Shown here one piece after another: positions 32,540-43,217 of a stretch of 64,000 bases of DNA (position 1 is the first letter of the stretch; each line of letters opens with the position of its first letter). Below the pieces are notes generated by a model. The model was given only the letters and a program-made list of their open reading frames with translations. It was not told the DNA's origin and ran no database searches. Origin of the DNA: Thelonectria olida (lineage: Eukaryota > Ascomycota > Sordariomycetes > Hypocreales > Nectriaceae). The stretch is taken from NCBI GenBank assembly GCA_020736575.1, contig JAGPYM010000024.1, positions 248,001-312,000 of the forward strand, in the 5' to 3' direction. The translations under genes and the position numbers were made by a program.

Positions 32540-33191
32540 TCAAGCTGCTTCTCGACAAGGGGGCCGATATCACGATGCCGAGCAATAACTGGTGGACGCC
32601 GCTACATGCAGCATCATATAAGGGACATATCAATTGGTCAAGCTGCTGCTTAGAGCCCCCAACATTCAAGTCAGCATGGCGGACAATCATAGCCGGACAG
32701 CACTATTCTTGGCTTCTAGAAGCGGGCATCATGATGTGGTGGGAGTTCTGATTGCCGTTGGCCGAATACCCCTGAAAATCAAGGACTGGAATGGCTCCAC
32801 AGCATTGTTTGCTGCAGTGAGGAACGGCTACGCCAACGTGGTAGAGCTCTTACTTACCGCTGGAGGCATGGCATTTGTGGGCCAAGATGGTTTCAGCCGA
32901 ACTTTGGCATGGTGGGCGCGGCGTACTGGCAACTCTGGGGTTCTCCAGCTCTTGCTACAACATGCCGAACGGACCGGCAGCTCGATTCACGAAGAATCCA
33001 GTCCTATTGACACTATTTCTATTCCGTTCAATAAATCTGCTTGGTGCGATGCCTGCAAGCTGAGCATCTCGGATGGTTCCGACTATTATTGCAAACTTTG
33101 TGATGGCGGGAAATTCTGCTTGTGCGTAGAGTGCTTTAGCATAGGTATCAGGTGCCGAAATGGCATGCACGAGCTGTTGAGCCGGACCTAA
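32540..33191 (+). pseudogene. Frameshifted ankyrin-ZZ tail of the preceding NLR
   Basis: Directly after the stop at 32539 two further frames continue the same protein. Frame two gives DIVKLLLDKGADITMPSNNW (about 32533-32625). Frame three gives VKLLLRAPNIQVSMADNHSR through to TAA 33189-33191. The last part holds a ZZ-type zinc finger: WCDACKLSISD, YYCKLCDGGKFCLCVECFS. Comparison with neighbouring repeats indicates a lost G in the CAGCAG region near 32496, a small insertion forming a perfect 10-bp hairpin at 32506-32534, and a further shift near 32632. I see no intron that would repair these. Confidence 0.75.
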
Positions 33192-34026
33192 CATTTCGGA
33201 AATTGCTAACGAAGCACAAGCATGGAGACGAGATGAAGAAGGGAGGGGCCTAAATAGGGACGACCATGTTTTGTACTTTCAGCGTTAGAAGTTCGTGGCT
33301 CAGAAGTATGTAAATTGATTGCTGTGCATGTTTGTGGCCACGCCACGAGTTCCTCAGAGCAGCAAACCTGGCATGTCTGTACATGTGGATGGCAGGCCGC
33401 AATCAAACACAAAACTTGAATTGACACTGAACTGTATAAAAGAAGATGGAAACCGAAACTGGCTAATATCAGCTAGGCCTCCCCAGTAGCAACTTTGGCG
33501 TGTTGCCCAATCCATCTCAATCGTAGCTTTAGAGATTCTAGCTCAGCACGTCCTGTGCCCAAATAGGGGACTCTTGGGGAAATGCGCATAGCTCAGCACA
33601 GAGGCCAGGAAGTGTCATCGTTACCTACCTCTCAAACATTAGGCACCAATCTGAAGGCGCAGTGGAAAAGCTAGCCAAGGCCGACTTTTGCCTCCGACTT
33701 TTTGTAACAAGCCCCAAAACGGAGGCAAGGTGAAAAGCAGTGCCTATCAGCCCAAGGCCAAATAATTGAGCATCCGACGGTGGTCCGTCACAGCACATCA
33801 TCATGTTAAGAGGCAAGCAACAGCTGATAGAGTACAAGACATGTTTCATGTTTCGTGCCTGCCACACCAGCGAGTTCAAACCGGGAAGCCCTAAAGGCAT
33901 ACGACACAGAAGAGAAGCTCATGGAACCAAAGGAGTACTAGGTTGATATCTCGAGTTATAACAATGTGCATGTGATTCGACGTGACTGAAGATCAAACTG
34001 TTATTCCCCCTTGGATCCGCGAACCT
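33192..34026. other. Intergenic; includes dispersed repeat copy 2
   Basis: 33321-33427 repeats 25598-25710 (start GCTGTGCATGTTTGTGGCC) at roughly 85 percent identity and looks like the uninterrupted version of the transposon target. The 91-codon minus frame at 33625-33900 has no recognised domain. Confidence 0.6.
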
Positions 34027-35481
34027 TCATGCGGAGGTCGGGTCGATAGATGTAATAACGTCAACTATCCATTCTCTAAATACAGATGTGGACCACTTCG
34101 CAAGCTCATCCAACACCGCCATCACAGTATACATTCCAACGATAGTCTTCGTATCACCAACTGACATATCTTGGAGTATTTCTATGCGATCCCCTCGGTC
34201 ACAGGCATAGAGTAGCTTCCACTCGTGTTCCACAGCTAGCAGCAAGGGCAAAGTGATGATGCGGCGTTCTTCATCTGTCGATCTTGCTGAGTCAAGCAAG
34301 GTTCTCATCCGTTGATGCCACGCGGCTGACCATACTCCAAGCTGCACCTTGCCCTCCTCAGCCGATCCCGAAGCCTTCGTCTCAATACTGACTGAGATAG
34401 GGCGGAACTGGACGGGCGGATATTGAGTCTGGTTGATATATTGCGTACTCCCTGGTTGGGCCAGGACTGCCCTACGGATCAAGTTGACCATCTCTATGTC
34501 ATGGACGGAGGAAGGTTCGCTGTCCGGTGCCAGGACCAGGACGAAATCAACCATCTTGCCAGCAACCAAGTTCCCTCCACCCCCTGTAGGAGGAATAAAC
34601 GCTGGTGCAATTTGGGCGGTTGTAACATATTCTTTCACGACGCAGCGATGCCGTGATAGGGCGAGATCGAGTAATGGACCGTGGACTTCTAGATTCCACG
34701 CACTTTCAGATCGACCGAGACGCATACTGTCGCGAGCTGCTGACTCAATCTTCTTGAGCGCCTGCAGTTCAGCCGAGGCTTCGGACTCAGATAGACACTC
34801 GCCTTCATTTTCCACAACGTCATCTTCGTCAGACTCGCCAACCTTTGGCTTCGTGAACCACCCGTCCTTTATCTTTCGACCGATTGTGGTCGAGATCTCT
34901 TCTCGGGCGTTGTGCGGTAAGAACCGTTCGTGTTCCACTGTGATTTCATATATCCGATTATACAACGGCTGCACATCTGCAGGTAATTGGGCGGTTGCAT
35001 TATCCTCTAAGGCGACATACTCGACAGGCTTTTTGAGTGTACGTAGGTTATGAGTCCGTTTGGTTGGGCTAGTGGAGCGTCGGCTGGAGTTTTGCGAAAG
35101 TTGCGAAGACGAAGCCGTTGACGAGGAATACCGCGAGATGTTTGGAGGCCGTGGAAGTCGGAAGGGCAGGATTGATGCATCGGACAAATTGTGGGATGTA
35201 GGCGTTCGTTCCTCGTCCTCGTTCGACCGTGAATGCCCCTGCCTCGGAGGGCTTGCGAAGACATCGTCGTCGCCGGTAAGTTTTCGCCGTTTTGGTGACG
35301 TTCGTCGCATACTTTGATTGGATGATGGAGGTGTTAGCAAGACTCGGCCTGGAGAACTGATTGAAGTTTGGAAGTCTTGAGATGGATCCCAGAGTTTGTT
35401 GTCGACTTGGATTTGGGTGAAGATACCATTCACCCACTCCTCAGTACGCTTCAACCACTCGCTGTTCTCCATTTCGGTCAT
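34027..35481 (-). CDS. PD-(D/E)XK nuclease-like protein, copy 2
   Basis: Single exon of 484 aa. ATG 35481-35479 is chosen (MTEMENSEWL). The layout equals the copy at 743: a disordered Ser/Arg-rich N-terminus with STSPTKRTHNLRTLKKP, then YVALEDNATAQLPADVQPLY. The candidate catalytic Asp is in KMVDFVLVL, and ETK lies in SIETKASGSAEEGKVQLGVW, ahead of EHEWKLLYACDRGDRIEI. It has an extra acidic insert (ESDEDDVVENEGE). The catalytic candidates are conserved between both copies. Its neighbours are again NLR pieces (a ZZ tail on one side, an NB-ARC fragment on the other). Confidence 0.85.
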   Translation of the reverse strand: MTEMENSEWLKRTEEWVNGIFTQIQVDNKLWDPSQDFQTSISSPGRVLLTPPSSNQSMRRTSPKRRKLTGDDDVFASPPRQGHSRSNEDEERTPTSHNLSDASILPFRLPRPPNISRYSSSTASSSQLSQNSSRRSTSPTKRTHNLRTLKKPVEYVALEDNATAQLPADVQPLYNRIYEITVEHERFLPHNAREEISTTIGRKIKDGWFTKPKVGESDEDDVVENEGECLSESEASAELQALKKIESAARDSMRLGRSESAWNLEVHGPLLDLALSRHRCVVKEYVTTAQIAPAFIPPTGGGGNLVAGKMVDFVLVLAPDSEPSSVHDIEMVNLIRRAVLAQPGSTQYINQTQYPPVQFRPISVSIETKASGSAEEGKVQLGVWSAAWHQRMRTLLDSARSTDEERRIITLPLLLAVEHEWKLLYACDRGDRIEILQDMSVGDTKTIVGMYTVMAVLDELAKWSTSVFREWIVDVITSIDPTSA

Positions 35482-35769
35482 CAATTTTTGTGAGAAAGGT
35501 GTTTGATCCAGTCATCGGCTCGCGGGTAGCTGCATGTTAAGAAGAGGGGCTGGCTTGTGGGGTTAGCCAAATATGGTATAGAGTGGTTGGCATGGCAATT
35601 GCGCTGTCAACAAGCATGGGACTCATGGGGACATACGCCTTTGGCTCTGGCGCTCCGGCCAATCGCGCGACTCGGGTGAGTCGGGTGAGCCGGGTGAGCT
35701 CCGCCAGAGTTGGCTCTCCCGCTGGGTGAGCCAGGCATCCACGCGGAGGTCAGCTCTGACGTGGATACC
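35482..35769. other. Intergenic with short GGGTGAG repeats
   Basis: Around 35670-35700 the unit CGGGTGAG(T/C) is repeated about four times. No gene is seen. Confidence 0.5.
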
Positions 35770-36100
35770 CTTCCAACTAGTTTCTAATCGACTCAAGGTG
35801 CTCGCGCACAGTCACAAGCAGGTCTTCGCCATTCATGGCACCATCCAGGCCGAGCTTCTTCGCGATCGTCTTGGAGTCCTGCGTCAACGTGGTCTCGTCG
35901 TCGGCGTGTACACAAAAGCCAGAGCAAGTGGGGCCGGCGCATCTGGCGGTAGGTGTATTCAAGCCTGATATGGAATTTCCTGGGGTCGGTTAGGGCAGCG
36001 CTGCGATCTGACGTCGAAAGAGAGAGCGCATCTAGCTTGGCGACTAGATCCGACCGGCGGACGACATCTTCGTTGCAGAAATCGGCCTCACCACCAACAG
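35770..36100 (-). pseudogene. NB-ARC fragment lacking the P-loop
   Basis: Reading the minus strand from about 36090: NEDVVRRSDLVAKLDALSLS matches the NLR linker. Then the GLGGSG-coding segment and the first part of the intron found in the paralogue at 11958 are missing, while the intron end CTAACCGACCCCAG remains. It continues LEYTYRQM and, in a shifted frame, CVHADDETTLTQDSKTIAKK then LLVTVREHLES, and stops at a TAG. No TPRs remain. Confidence 0.78.
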
Positions 36101-36488
36101 TCACGGCTGAACATGGGTGCCTCCTAATGCCCCATCCCACCACCCTCGCCCACTTTCCAAGCCCAGGCAAGAAATGTGGATCTCGATCAGAACGAAAACT
36201 AAGAAAGCATGGCAACATAAATCACCCATTGAACATTGAACCACTTTATCGTGAATAGCCAATCATGGTATGCTCACTCAGGCGACCACAGCTGCGGAGT
36301 GATAGTAGAAGGCAGAAATACCCGCGCAGCTCGCACTACTGAATTACGACCATGGGCGGTTGAAGGTCGTACATGGCTGTGCAAAAAACTCAGCCGCCCA
36401 AGCGGGTCACCATATTATAAGGTCACCCATACTAAGAGGGCACCCGCCCAGCTCAAACTCGATCCCTAGCAGCCTCGAGAACGCAGTC

Positions 36489-39400
36489 ATGGAGCCAGTT
36501 GGGCTGGCCATCGGAATCGCCGGCCTCGCCGGCCTCTTCAGTTCCTGCTTGGAAGCCGTCGAGAGGGTGCAATCCTACAAAGATTTCAAGGACGACTCGG
36601 AGGCCCTGGACGCCCAGTTCAACGCCGAAAAGCTCCGCTTTGAGAAATGGGGCCTGGCTGTCGGGCTCCAACAAGACAAGTCGCCGGCCGACCACCACCA
36701 TGCCCTTGACGATCCGGACACGTTTTCGGCGGTACAGGATCATTTAGGGATCCTCCAGAAAATTTACGACGCAAACGGCATTTCCCCGCGCCGCCCGTTC
36801 CTGGCGGGCACCGGGCTCGCCAAAGACGGGTGGCTTCCCGCAAGCAATGCCCGGCCCTCCCACGATGCATCGTCCAAATCCAAGAGGCGCAAGTTTGCTT
36901 GGGCGTTACGGGGCAAGGCAGAACGCTCAGATCAGGTCAGACTATTTCGAGGGCTGGTGCAGCAATTGCACGACTTGGTTCCTCCCGACCGGGCGAAAGG
37001 TACACGCCTGATACACGGAGCGACCGCCGCGGGCAACGATGCCCCCGGGCCCCTCCAAGGTTCGGCTGCCAGCCCTTCTATGCCGCCCATCACCGCACTG
37101 TTCTAACCGAGATCACTAGGAGTTTCACCCGGCAAGGGGACCTGGCCAGCGGAGCTTCGACAGATCCTGGACCGCTTGGAGGGGAAGATGATAGGTAAGA
37201 CGGCCGAACCCGCCCATGGCTCCCTAACCAAGGCTAACGGGCCGAAGCCGAAACCCGACGGGAACTGCACGCTTGGCTGCTGGGTCGCTCTTCTCCGAAC
37301 GAACTCTATGACGACGCCGTCCATAAGAGGGTAGACGGGACCTGCGAATGGATCCTGCGTCTCCCCACATTTCGCCACTGGCTCTCACCATCCTTTCCAG
37401 CAAAGACCGCCAGGTTGCTCTGGATCAACGGACCTCCGGGGTTTGGAAAAACCATCTTATGTGCGCGGGTGATCGAACATCTCCCGTCCACGCTGTCGAA
37501 ACCGGTCGCTTACTTTTTCTTCTCGTCTGACTTTGAGAGCCGTGAGGACCCCTACGTGGCCATACGATCATGGATATCTCAGGTTGTCTCGCGCGACCCG
37601 GGCGCCTTCGACCTAGTCCGCGAGAGGTGGGAGGCCGAGCAGGAACAAGTCGCAACGCGAGCGAGCGCCGTCAAGCTTTTCCGAGAACTCCTCATGGCCG
37701 TACCCGGGTGCACGCTTGTCGTGGATGGCCTGGACGAATGCACTTCGGTGGGCGGCGAATCTGTGGCAAGGTTTCTCGAGACGGTCCAGCAAGCGGTTGC
37801 GGACACGGCCACCCGAGTCATGGTCGTCAGCCGTGACGTGGCCGAGATCCGAAACGCCCTCACGGATACTACGAGGGTGGAGTTCGTCGAATACAAGATT
37901 TCTCCCGAAGACGTCCGAGCCGACACGAAGTCGTATGCCAGAAGCATTGTCGACAGGAAGCTGTCCAACAAGGACGAAGCGACCAGGCGCGACATCTCTC
38001 GAAGAATGGCCGACCGCTGCGAGGGCCAGTTCCTGTGGCTGAAGATGCAGGAGGAGTGTCTGAGGAAAGGGAAGAACAAAAAGCAGCTCGAGAACGCGAT
38101 CGCCAGAACTCCAGCCGGACTTGAGCGTCTCTACGATCGAAATTGGGAGAGAATAACAGGCCTTCAAGAAAACGATAGAGCTCGGGCGGTTTCCTTGCTG
38201 CGCTGGGCAGCATCTGTTCTGCGGCCTTTGACGGTATGCGAGATCACCGAGGCCGTGCTCATTGACGAAGACTGCGATGATCTCCCGATCGATGAACTGC
38301 CCGACTCTGTCGATCAAGCCTATATCGACAGCGAGGTATTGGGCCTCTGCGGACCGCTCCTAGAGGTCCGGCGCAATCCCACAGAACCTTGTCCCGAACT
38401 GTGGACGGTCCACCTGGCGCATTTTTCGGTCAAGCAATATCTTCTCTGCAACATTACGGCTAGAGGAGGTCTTCTGGCTAACGAGAGCCTGCGAGCTTCC
38501 AACGAAGCGATTGAAAGTACTGTCCTGGCTAAGTCGTGTCTTCGGTACATAAATTTTCGGCGGGTCTGGCAAGGTACGCCGCAGGAAAAAGGTGGCCCTC
38601 TCGGGATGTGGTTTCGAGACTACGCGGCACGTTCGTGGTACCACCATGCTATTGCAGGAGTAGCCGATGATGCGGCCATGAACAACCTCGGTAACGCGCT
38701 GTTTGATATCTCCAACTCTAACTGGGACTTCTGGAGGAGACATTTCGATGCAAACGATGAAGCACTAGAGAAGGATAAGGCGGCGGATGAGGACAGTCCA
38801 CCTAGCCCTCTCTACTACGCGTCGAGACTCGGATTAACCGTGACGACGAAGTATTTGATCACTGAACGTAAGTATGACGCGAACGAGAGAAGCACTGGAG
38901 GAAGAACGGCTCTTGGAATCAGCTGCGCAAAGGGACACCTAGGGACAGTGCGCGCGTTGCTGGAGGCCCGGGTCGACATCGAGGTTGCGGATAACGACGG
39001 GAGGACACCGCTCTATGCAGCATCATTGAATGGACACGCCGACGTGGTCAAGCTGCTTCTTGAGAGGGGGGCCGACATGGCGATCGCGGATAACATCGGA
39101 GGGACGCCATTGAACTCGGCTTCTAATAACGGACACGTCGAAGTGGTCAAGCTGCTTCTCGAGGAGGGGGCCGACATGACGATCACAAACAACAAAGGAG
39201 GGACGCCGCTTATTGTATCATCATTGAATGGACACGTCGGAGTGGTCAAGCTGCTTCTCGAGGAGGGGGCCGACGTGACGATCGCAAACGACGACGGATG
39301 GACGCCATTGAACGCGGCTTCTGATAACGGACACGTCGAAGTGGTCAAGCTGCTTCTCGAGAAGGGGGCAGACGTGACGATCGCAAACGACGGCGGATGG

Positions 39401-40996
39401 ACGCCATTGAACTCGGCTTCTGATAACGGACACGTTGAAGTGGTCAAGCTGCTTCTCGAGAAGGGGGCTGACGTGACGATCGCAAACGACGACGGATGGA
39501 CGCCATTGAAGTCGGCTTCCAGTACCGGACATGTCGAAGTGGTCAAGCTGCTTCTCGAGAAGGGGCCTGCCTTGACGATCGCAAGCAACAACGGATGGAC
39601 GCCATTGAACTCGGCTTGTAATAACGGACACGTTGAAGTGGTCAAGCTGCTTATTGAGAAGGGGGCGGATGTGACGATCGCAAACGACGACGGATGGACG
39701 CCATTGAACTCGGCTTCCAGTAACGGACACGTCGAAGTGGTCAAGCTGCTTCTCGAGAAGGGGGCCGACATGATGATCGCAGATAACGACGGATGGACGC
39801 CATTGAACTCGGCTTCCAGTAACGGACACGTTGAAGTGGTCAAGCTGCTTCTCGAGAAGAAGGGGGCCGACGTGACGATGGCAAATAAGAACGGACTGAC
39901 GCCATTAATCGCAGCTTCTGGTAACGGACATGTTGAAGTGGTCAAGCTGCTTCTCGAGAAGGGGGCCGACTTGACGATCGCAAACAACAACGGATGGACG
40001 CCATTGAACTCGGCTTCTGATAACGGACATGTTGAAGTGGTCAAGCTGCTTCTTACGAAGGGGGCTGCCTTGACGATTGCAAATAACGACGGATGGACGC
40101 CATTGAACTCGGCTTCCAATTCCGGACACGTCGAAGTGGTCAAGCTGCTTCTCGAGAAGGGGGCTGCCTTGACGATCGCAAGCAACAACGGATGGACGCC
40201 ATTGAACTCGGCTTCTAGTTCCGGACATGTTGAAGTGGTCAAGCTGCTTCTTGAGGAGGGGGCTGACGTGACGATCACAAACAACAACGGATGGACGCCT
40301 TTGAACTCGGCTTGTAATAACGGACACGTCGAAGTGGTCAAGCTGATTCTTGGATGCAAGGTTGACGCGGACTGGAGGAACAACCTTGGTCGCACAGCGC
40401 TGTCTTATGCGGCGGGGAGCGGCCACGAAGCTGTCGTCAAGCTACTACTCGCCCAGGACGGTGTCGATCCGAACTCGAAAGATAATATCAAACGGACCCC
40501 GCTGTCATTTGCTGCCGAGAATGGACACGACAAGGTAGTAATGACGCTGATCACTGATTACGGGGTCGACCTCGATCGAAAGGATTACTATGGCTCGACA
40601 CCGTTATCAATAGCTGCACGACATGGTCGTGTAGAGGTAGTCAAGCTATTTTTGGATACCGGAAACGTCGACATCGACTCACGGGATTGTTTCGAACGGA
40701 CTCCGCTATGGTATGCCAGAAGATATGAGAATTCTGATATCGCGCAACTCCTGCGTGACAATGCAGAAAAGAGTGGCATATCAGTGTGCAAGAGCGACCT
40801 GCCCGCGGAGGTGCGCCTAAGATCTAGCGATGAGACATTCAGATGGTGCGATGTCTGCACTTTGCACATACAAAATGAAGTCTACCACAGGTGTGTAATT
40901 TGCAATGGTGGAGATTTCGATATTTGTTTGGAGTGTTATAAGATTGGAGGGCGTTGTTTGGAAATCGACCACGAGTTGGTTCAAAGGACCAAATAA
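36489..40996 (+). CDS. NLR: HeLo - NACHT - ankyrin - ZZ finger
   Basis: Three exons, 36489-37059, 37120-37194 and 37248-40996, 1464 aa. The N-terminal HeLo domain (MEPVGLAIGIAGLAGLFSSC, VERVQSYKDF, AEKLRFEKWGLAVG) is the type of HET-S-like membrane-targeting effector. The first intron (60 nt, branch TCTAAC) removes an in-frame TAA at 37104-37106. NACHT has Walker A NGPPGFGKT (about 274) and Walker B CTLVVDGLDEC (about 370), then MVVSRDVAEIRNAL and a conserved LWTVHLAHFSVKQYL region. About eighteen ankyrin repeats (about 766-1370) end in a ZZ-type finger (WCDVCTLHIQ, CVICNGGDFDICLECYK). All motifs are intact. A decayed relative lies at 6990-8640. Likely a cytosolic sensor that triggers cell death on activation (family knowledge plus inference). 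Confidence 0.88.
39040..40370 (+). repeat. 99-bp ankyrin-coding tandem array (about 13 units)
   Basis: Units encode GWTPLNSASNNGHVEVVKLL-type repeats with near-identical DNA. Variation is concentrated at the residues after SAS and in the ADVTIAN/AALTIAS segment. One unit carries an extra Lys codon (LLLEKKGAD, about 39855). Confidence 0.88.
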
Positions 40997-41278
40997 TCAT
41001 GGCGAAGAGTGTTCGAGGTCAAAAGTAGAATTGGTCAAATGGACAGGTTTTCCAAGATTGCTGATCACGGTGTGGCATTTGCAAAAAGAGAACGAAACAA
41101 ATATCATATCCAAGTCGACGAAGGCTCCCTAGATAGAACGGGCACTTTTTCCGCATCGTATCCCCGAGCAGACACGGGTTCTTTTGTGCTAGGCTCCAGG
41201 TCAGGCTTTCTCGCTGTCCAAATATATCTTCATCGCAAATCAGCTCCTGCAGATTGATGACTAAACTCATGGACGGAC

Positions 41279-42457
41279 TCACACTCGGCAATAAGCATGG
41301 TAGCGAAGATCACACATGTCTCTCTTAGCTTTAAGGCAAAGATCTTTCACATCTTTCTGAGACATGCCTAGCATCCTCCTCATGGGGAAGCATGACAGAG
41401 CGGTGAGACCTTGAGAAAGCCCTATATTAAACCACCTCCCCACCTGTCTCTCGTGGCGATCCTCGGACCAAGGACAGTAACATACCTTGATGACTGTTTC
41501 ATCAATGTCCGTGAAGCCAGCCAACGCGAGCTGGCGCCGCGTTTCTTCAGGATCCACCCTCATAGAACGACCATGACGATCCAGCGACTTTAGAAGCTTG
41601 GAGGCCCATTCACCGAGAGCGCTGTCGGTTGGAAGAGTACCGTCGTCACAACGTGGAACCCAATCGATTTCGACCTGCTCCATATAGCCTATTCCGGGTT
41701 TCAGATGCCTGCAAGTGAATCAGTCAGGAAAGGCAGGGGAGGTAGAAGTGACTCTATGCCCACATAAACATCTTTTGGTACATTTCCCGCCAGCATTGGA
41801 TACTTCCGAAGAGCATCTGCGCCCGAATGAAGTCCCAGTCCCGGTCTATTGTATCCCACGAACCCTCAATGTCGAATGATTGAGGAGGGTTCATCGTTGG
41901 GGGAATCCTGAACTATATGAGTGAATGAAGGGCGATGTGTGCTACCCATACTTACATTTCAGGCTGGATCATGTTGAAATCGAGTCCCTGTACAATCATA
42001 TGAGGGTATTTTCTGCATCCGGGCTTGTCAGACTCGACGGCGAAAACGCTCATCCAAGGAGAGGACATACTCAGACAGCTCAATCGCCCAGATTCCAGTG
42101 CCTGTTCCGAGATCAAGGACTCTCAATGCCTGTTTTACGTCCAATGGTGCCGAGAACAAATTGTTGTCGCGAGCTACGAGGAAGAACTTGTGGAATATGT
42201 CCAGACGATTCTTCTCTTCCTTTGCGCGAGGCGGGGTGAGTCTTATTGCTACTTCATGGGAGCTGATCATCCTTACTTCATCAATGGGGAATATATACTT
42301 TTCTCTCCGAAAATCGCCATCTATCCCGTACCAACGGTCACAGGAGAGGCGCACGTGGCGCAGTTCTCGCTTATCACGATCGCTATCCCGTGAACGTCAG
42401 CAAACCTAGCGAAAGTAGGTGACTCTGGTGCGGTGAGACATACCGACTCTGGGACAT
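41279..42457 (-). CDS. LaeA-like SAM-dependent methyltransferase
   Basis: Six exons: 42457-42444, 42382-42277, 42219-42067, 42023-41956, 41907-41764 and 41708-41279, all in phase, 304 aa. The hallmark EEKNRLDIFHKFFLVARDN is followed by motif I RVLDLGTGTGIWAIELSEY (about residues 72-91), GLDFNMIQPEMIPP, and later HLKPGIGYMEQVEIDWVPRC, all in the order seen in fungal LaeA/TdiE-type methyltransferases. The family includes regulators and tailoring enzymes of secondary metabolism; the substrate here is unknown. The 14-nt first exon makes the start tentative. It is convergent with the HeLo NLR. No biosynthetic core gene is in the window. Confidence 0.85.
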
Positions 42458-43217
42458 GAAGGGCAATATGCTTGGGCGCGTTGCGATGTACAGCAGAGTA
42501 AAAAGCAATTCTTTCTATTTTGTGTATTCCAAATGGGTCTCTCATCGGGGCCGATGGGTTCGCATGCATTCGGGTTCATGTGACCTGCTAAAGTTTAGCT
42601 CCGGAAAAAGTGGGATATGGAGTACAGAGGGATGCATCTGCGTAAAAAGTGGGGGCCGACTCGATAACAAATTGCGAATCGGGATATAGAAAATATTCGG
42701 CCAATACGCGGAGAAGTGTCTGTCTGGGTGGCTTGGCGATAGTGTGGCCGAGATCTTCACACCAATTGCGTGTTTACGGTTATGGATATGAATGTGGCAT
42801 CACGTAAGGCGTTCTTGACAAAATGGACGATAAAGAAGGGAGATTGTATTGCTAGCCTTGCATGACGTGTGACGCGTATCCGGATTGAAGCCACATCTCA
42901 GCCACAAAGCAACCACTTGCCTGATCGCCACGCTTAAATCAGAGCGACTGCTATCTGCAGGGCGGAGAAATACGTGTTTAAACTCGAAGGCTTAATTTAA
43001 TCATGAAAAAGAAAGAATGAGGTTCTAACTGTGACTTGAATAAATGCCTTGCTATCTAGCTAGCCGCTACGTCCGATTAGCTGGGCTACCAAGGGGGATA
43101 GCCCCACCCCCTTAGTCAGCACACCTCCGTGACGCGTGATGTTTACCAGCAACCAAGCTTCTTGTTAACCACCCCCCCTCAACATGCGCGATCGACAGCT
43201 GGGCAGGCGAGAACACT
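42458..43217. other. Intergenic between divergent methyltransferase and FunK1 genes
   Basis: About 760 bases with no convincing frame. It must contain both promoters. Confidence 0.5.

Noticed and set aside
37104..37106. Premature stop in the HeLo NLR taken as pseudogene evidence
   Set aside because: A 60-nt intron with proper donor, branch and acceptor removes it in phase, and the same signals are present in the paralogue.
39013..40426. 460-codon minus-strand frame over the second ankyrin array
   Set aside because: Antisense shadow of perfectly repeated 99-bp units.
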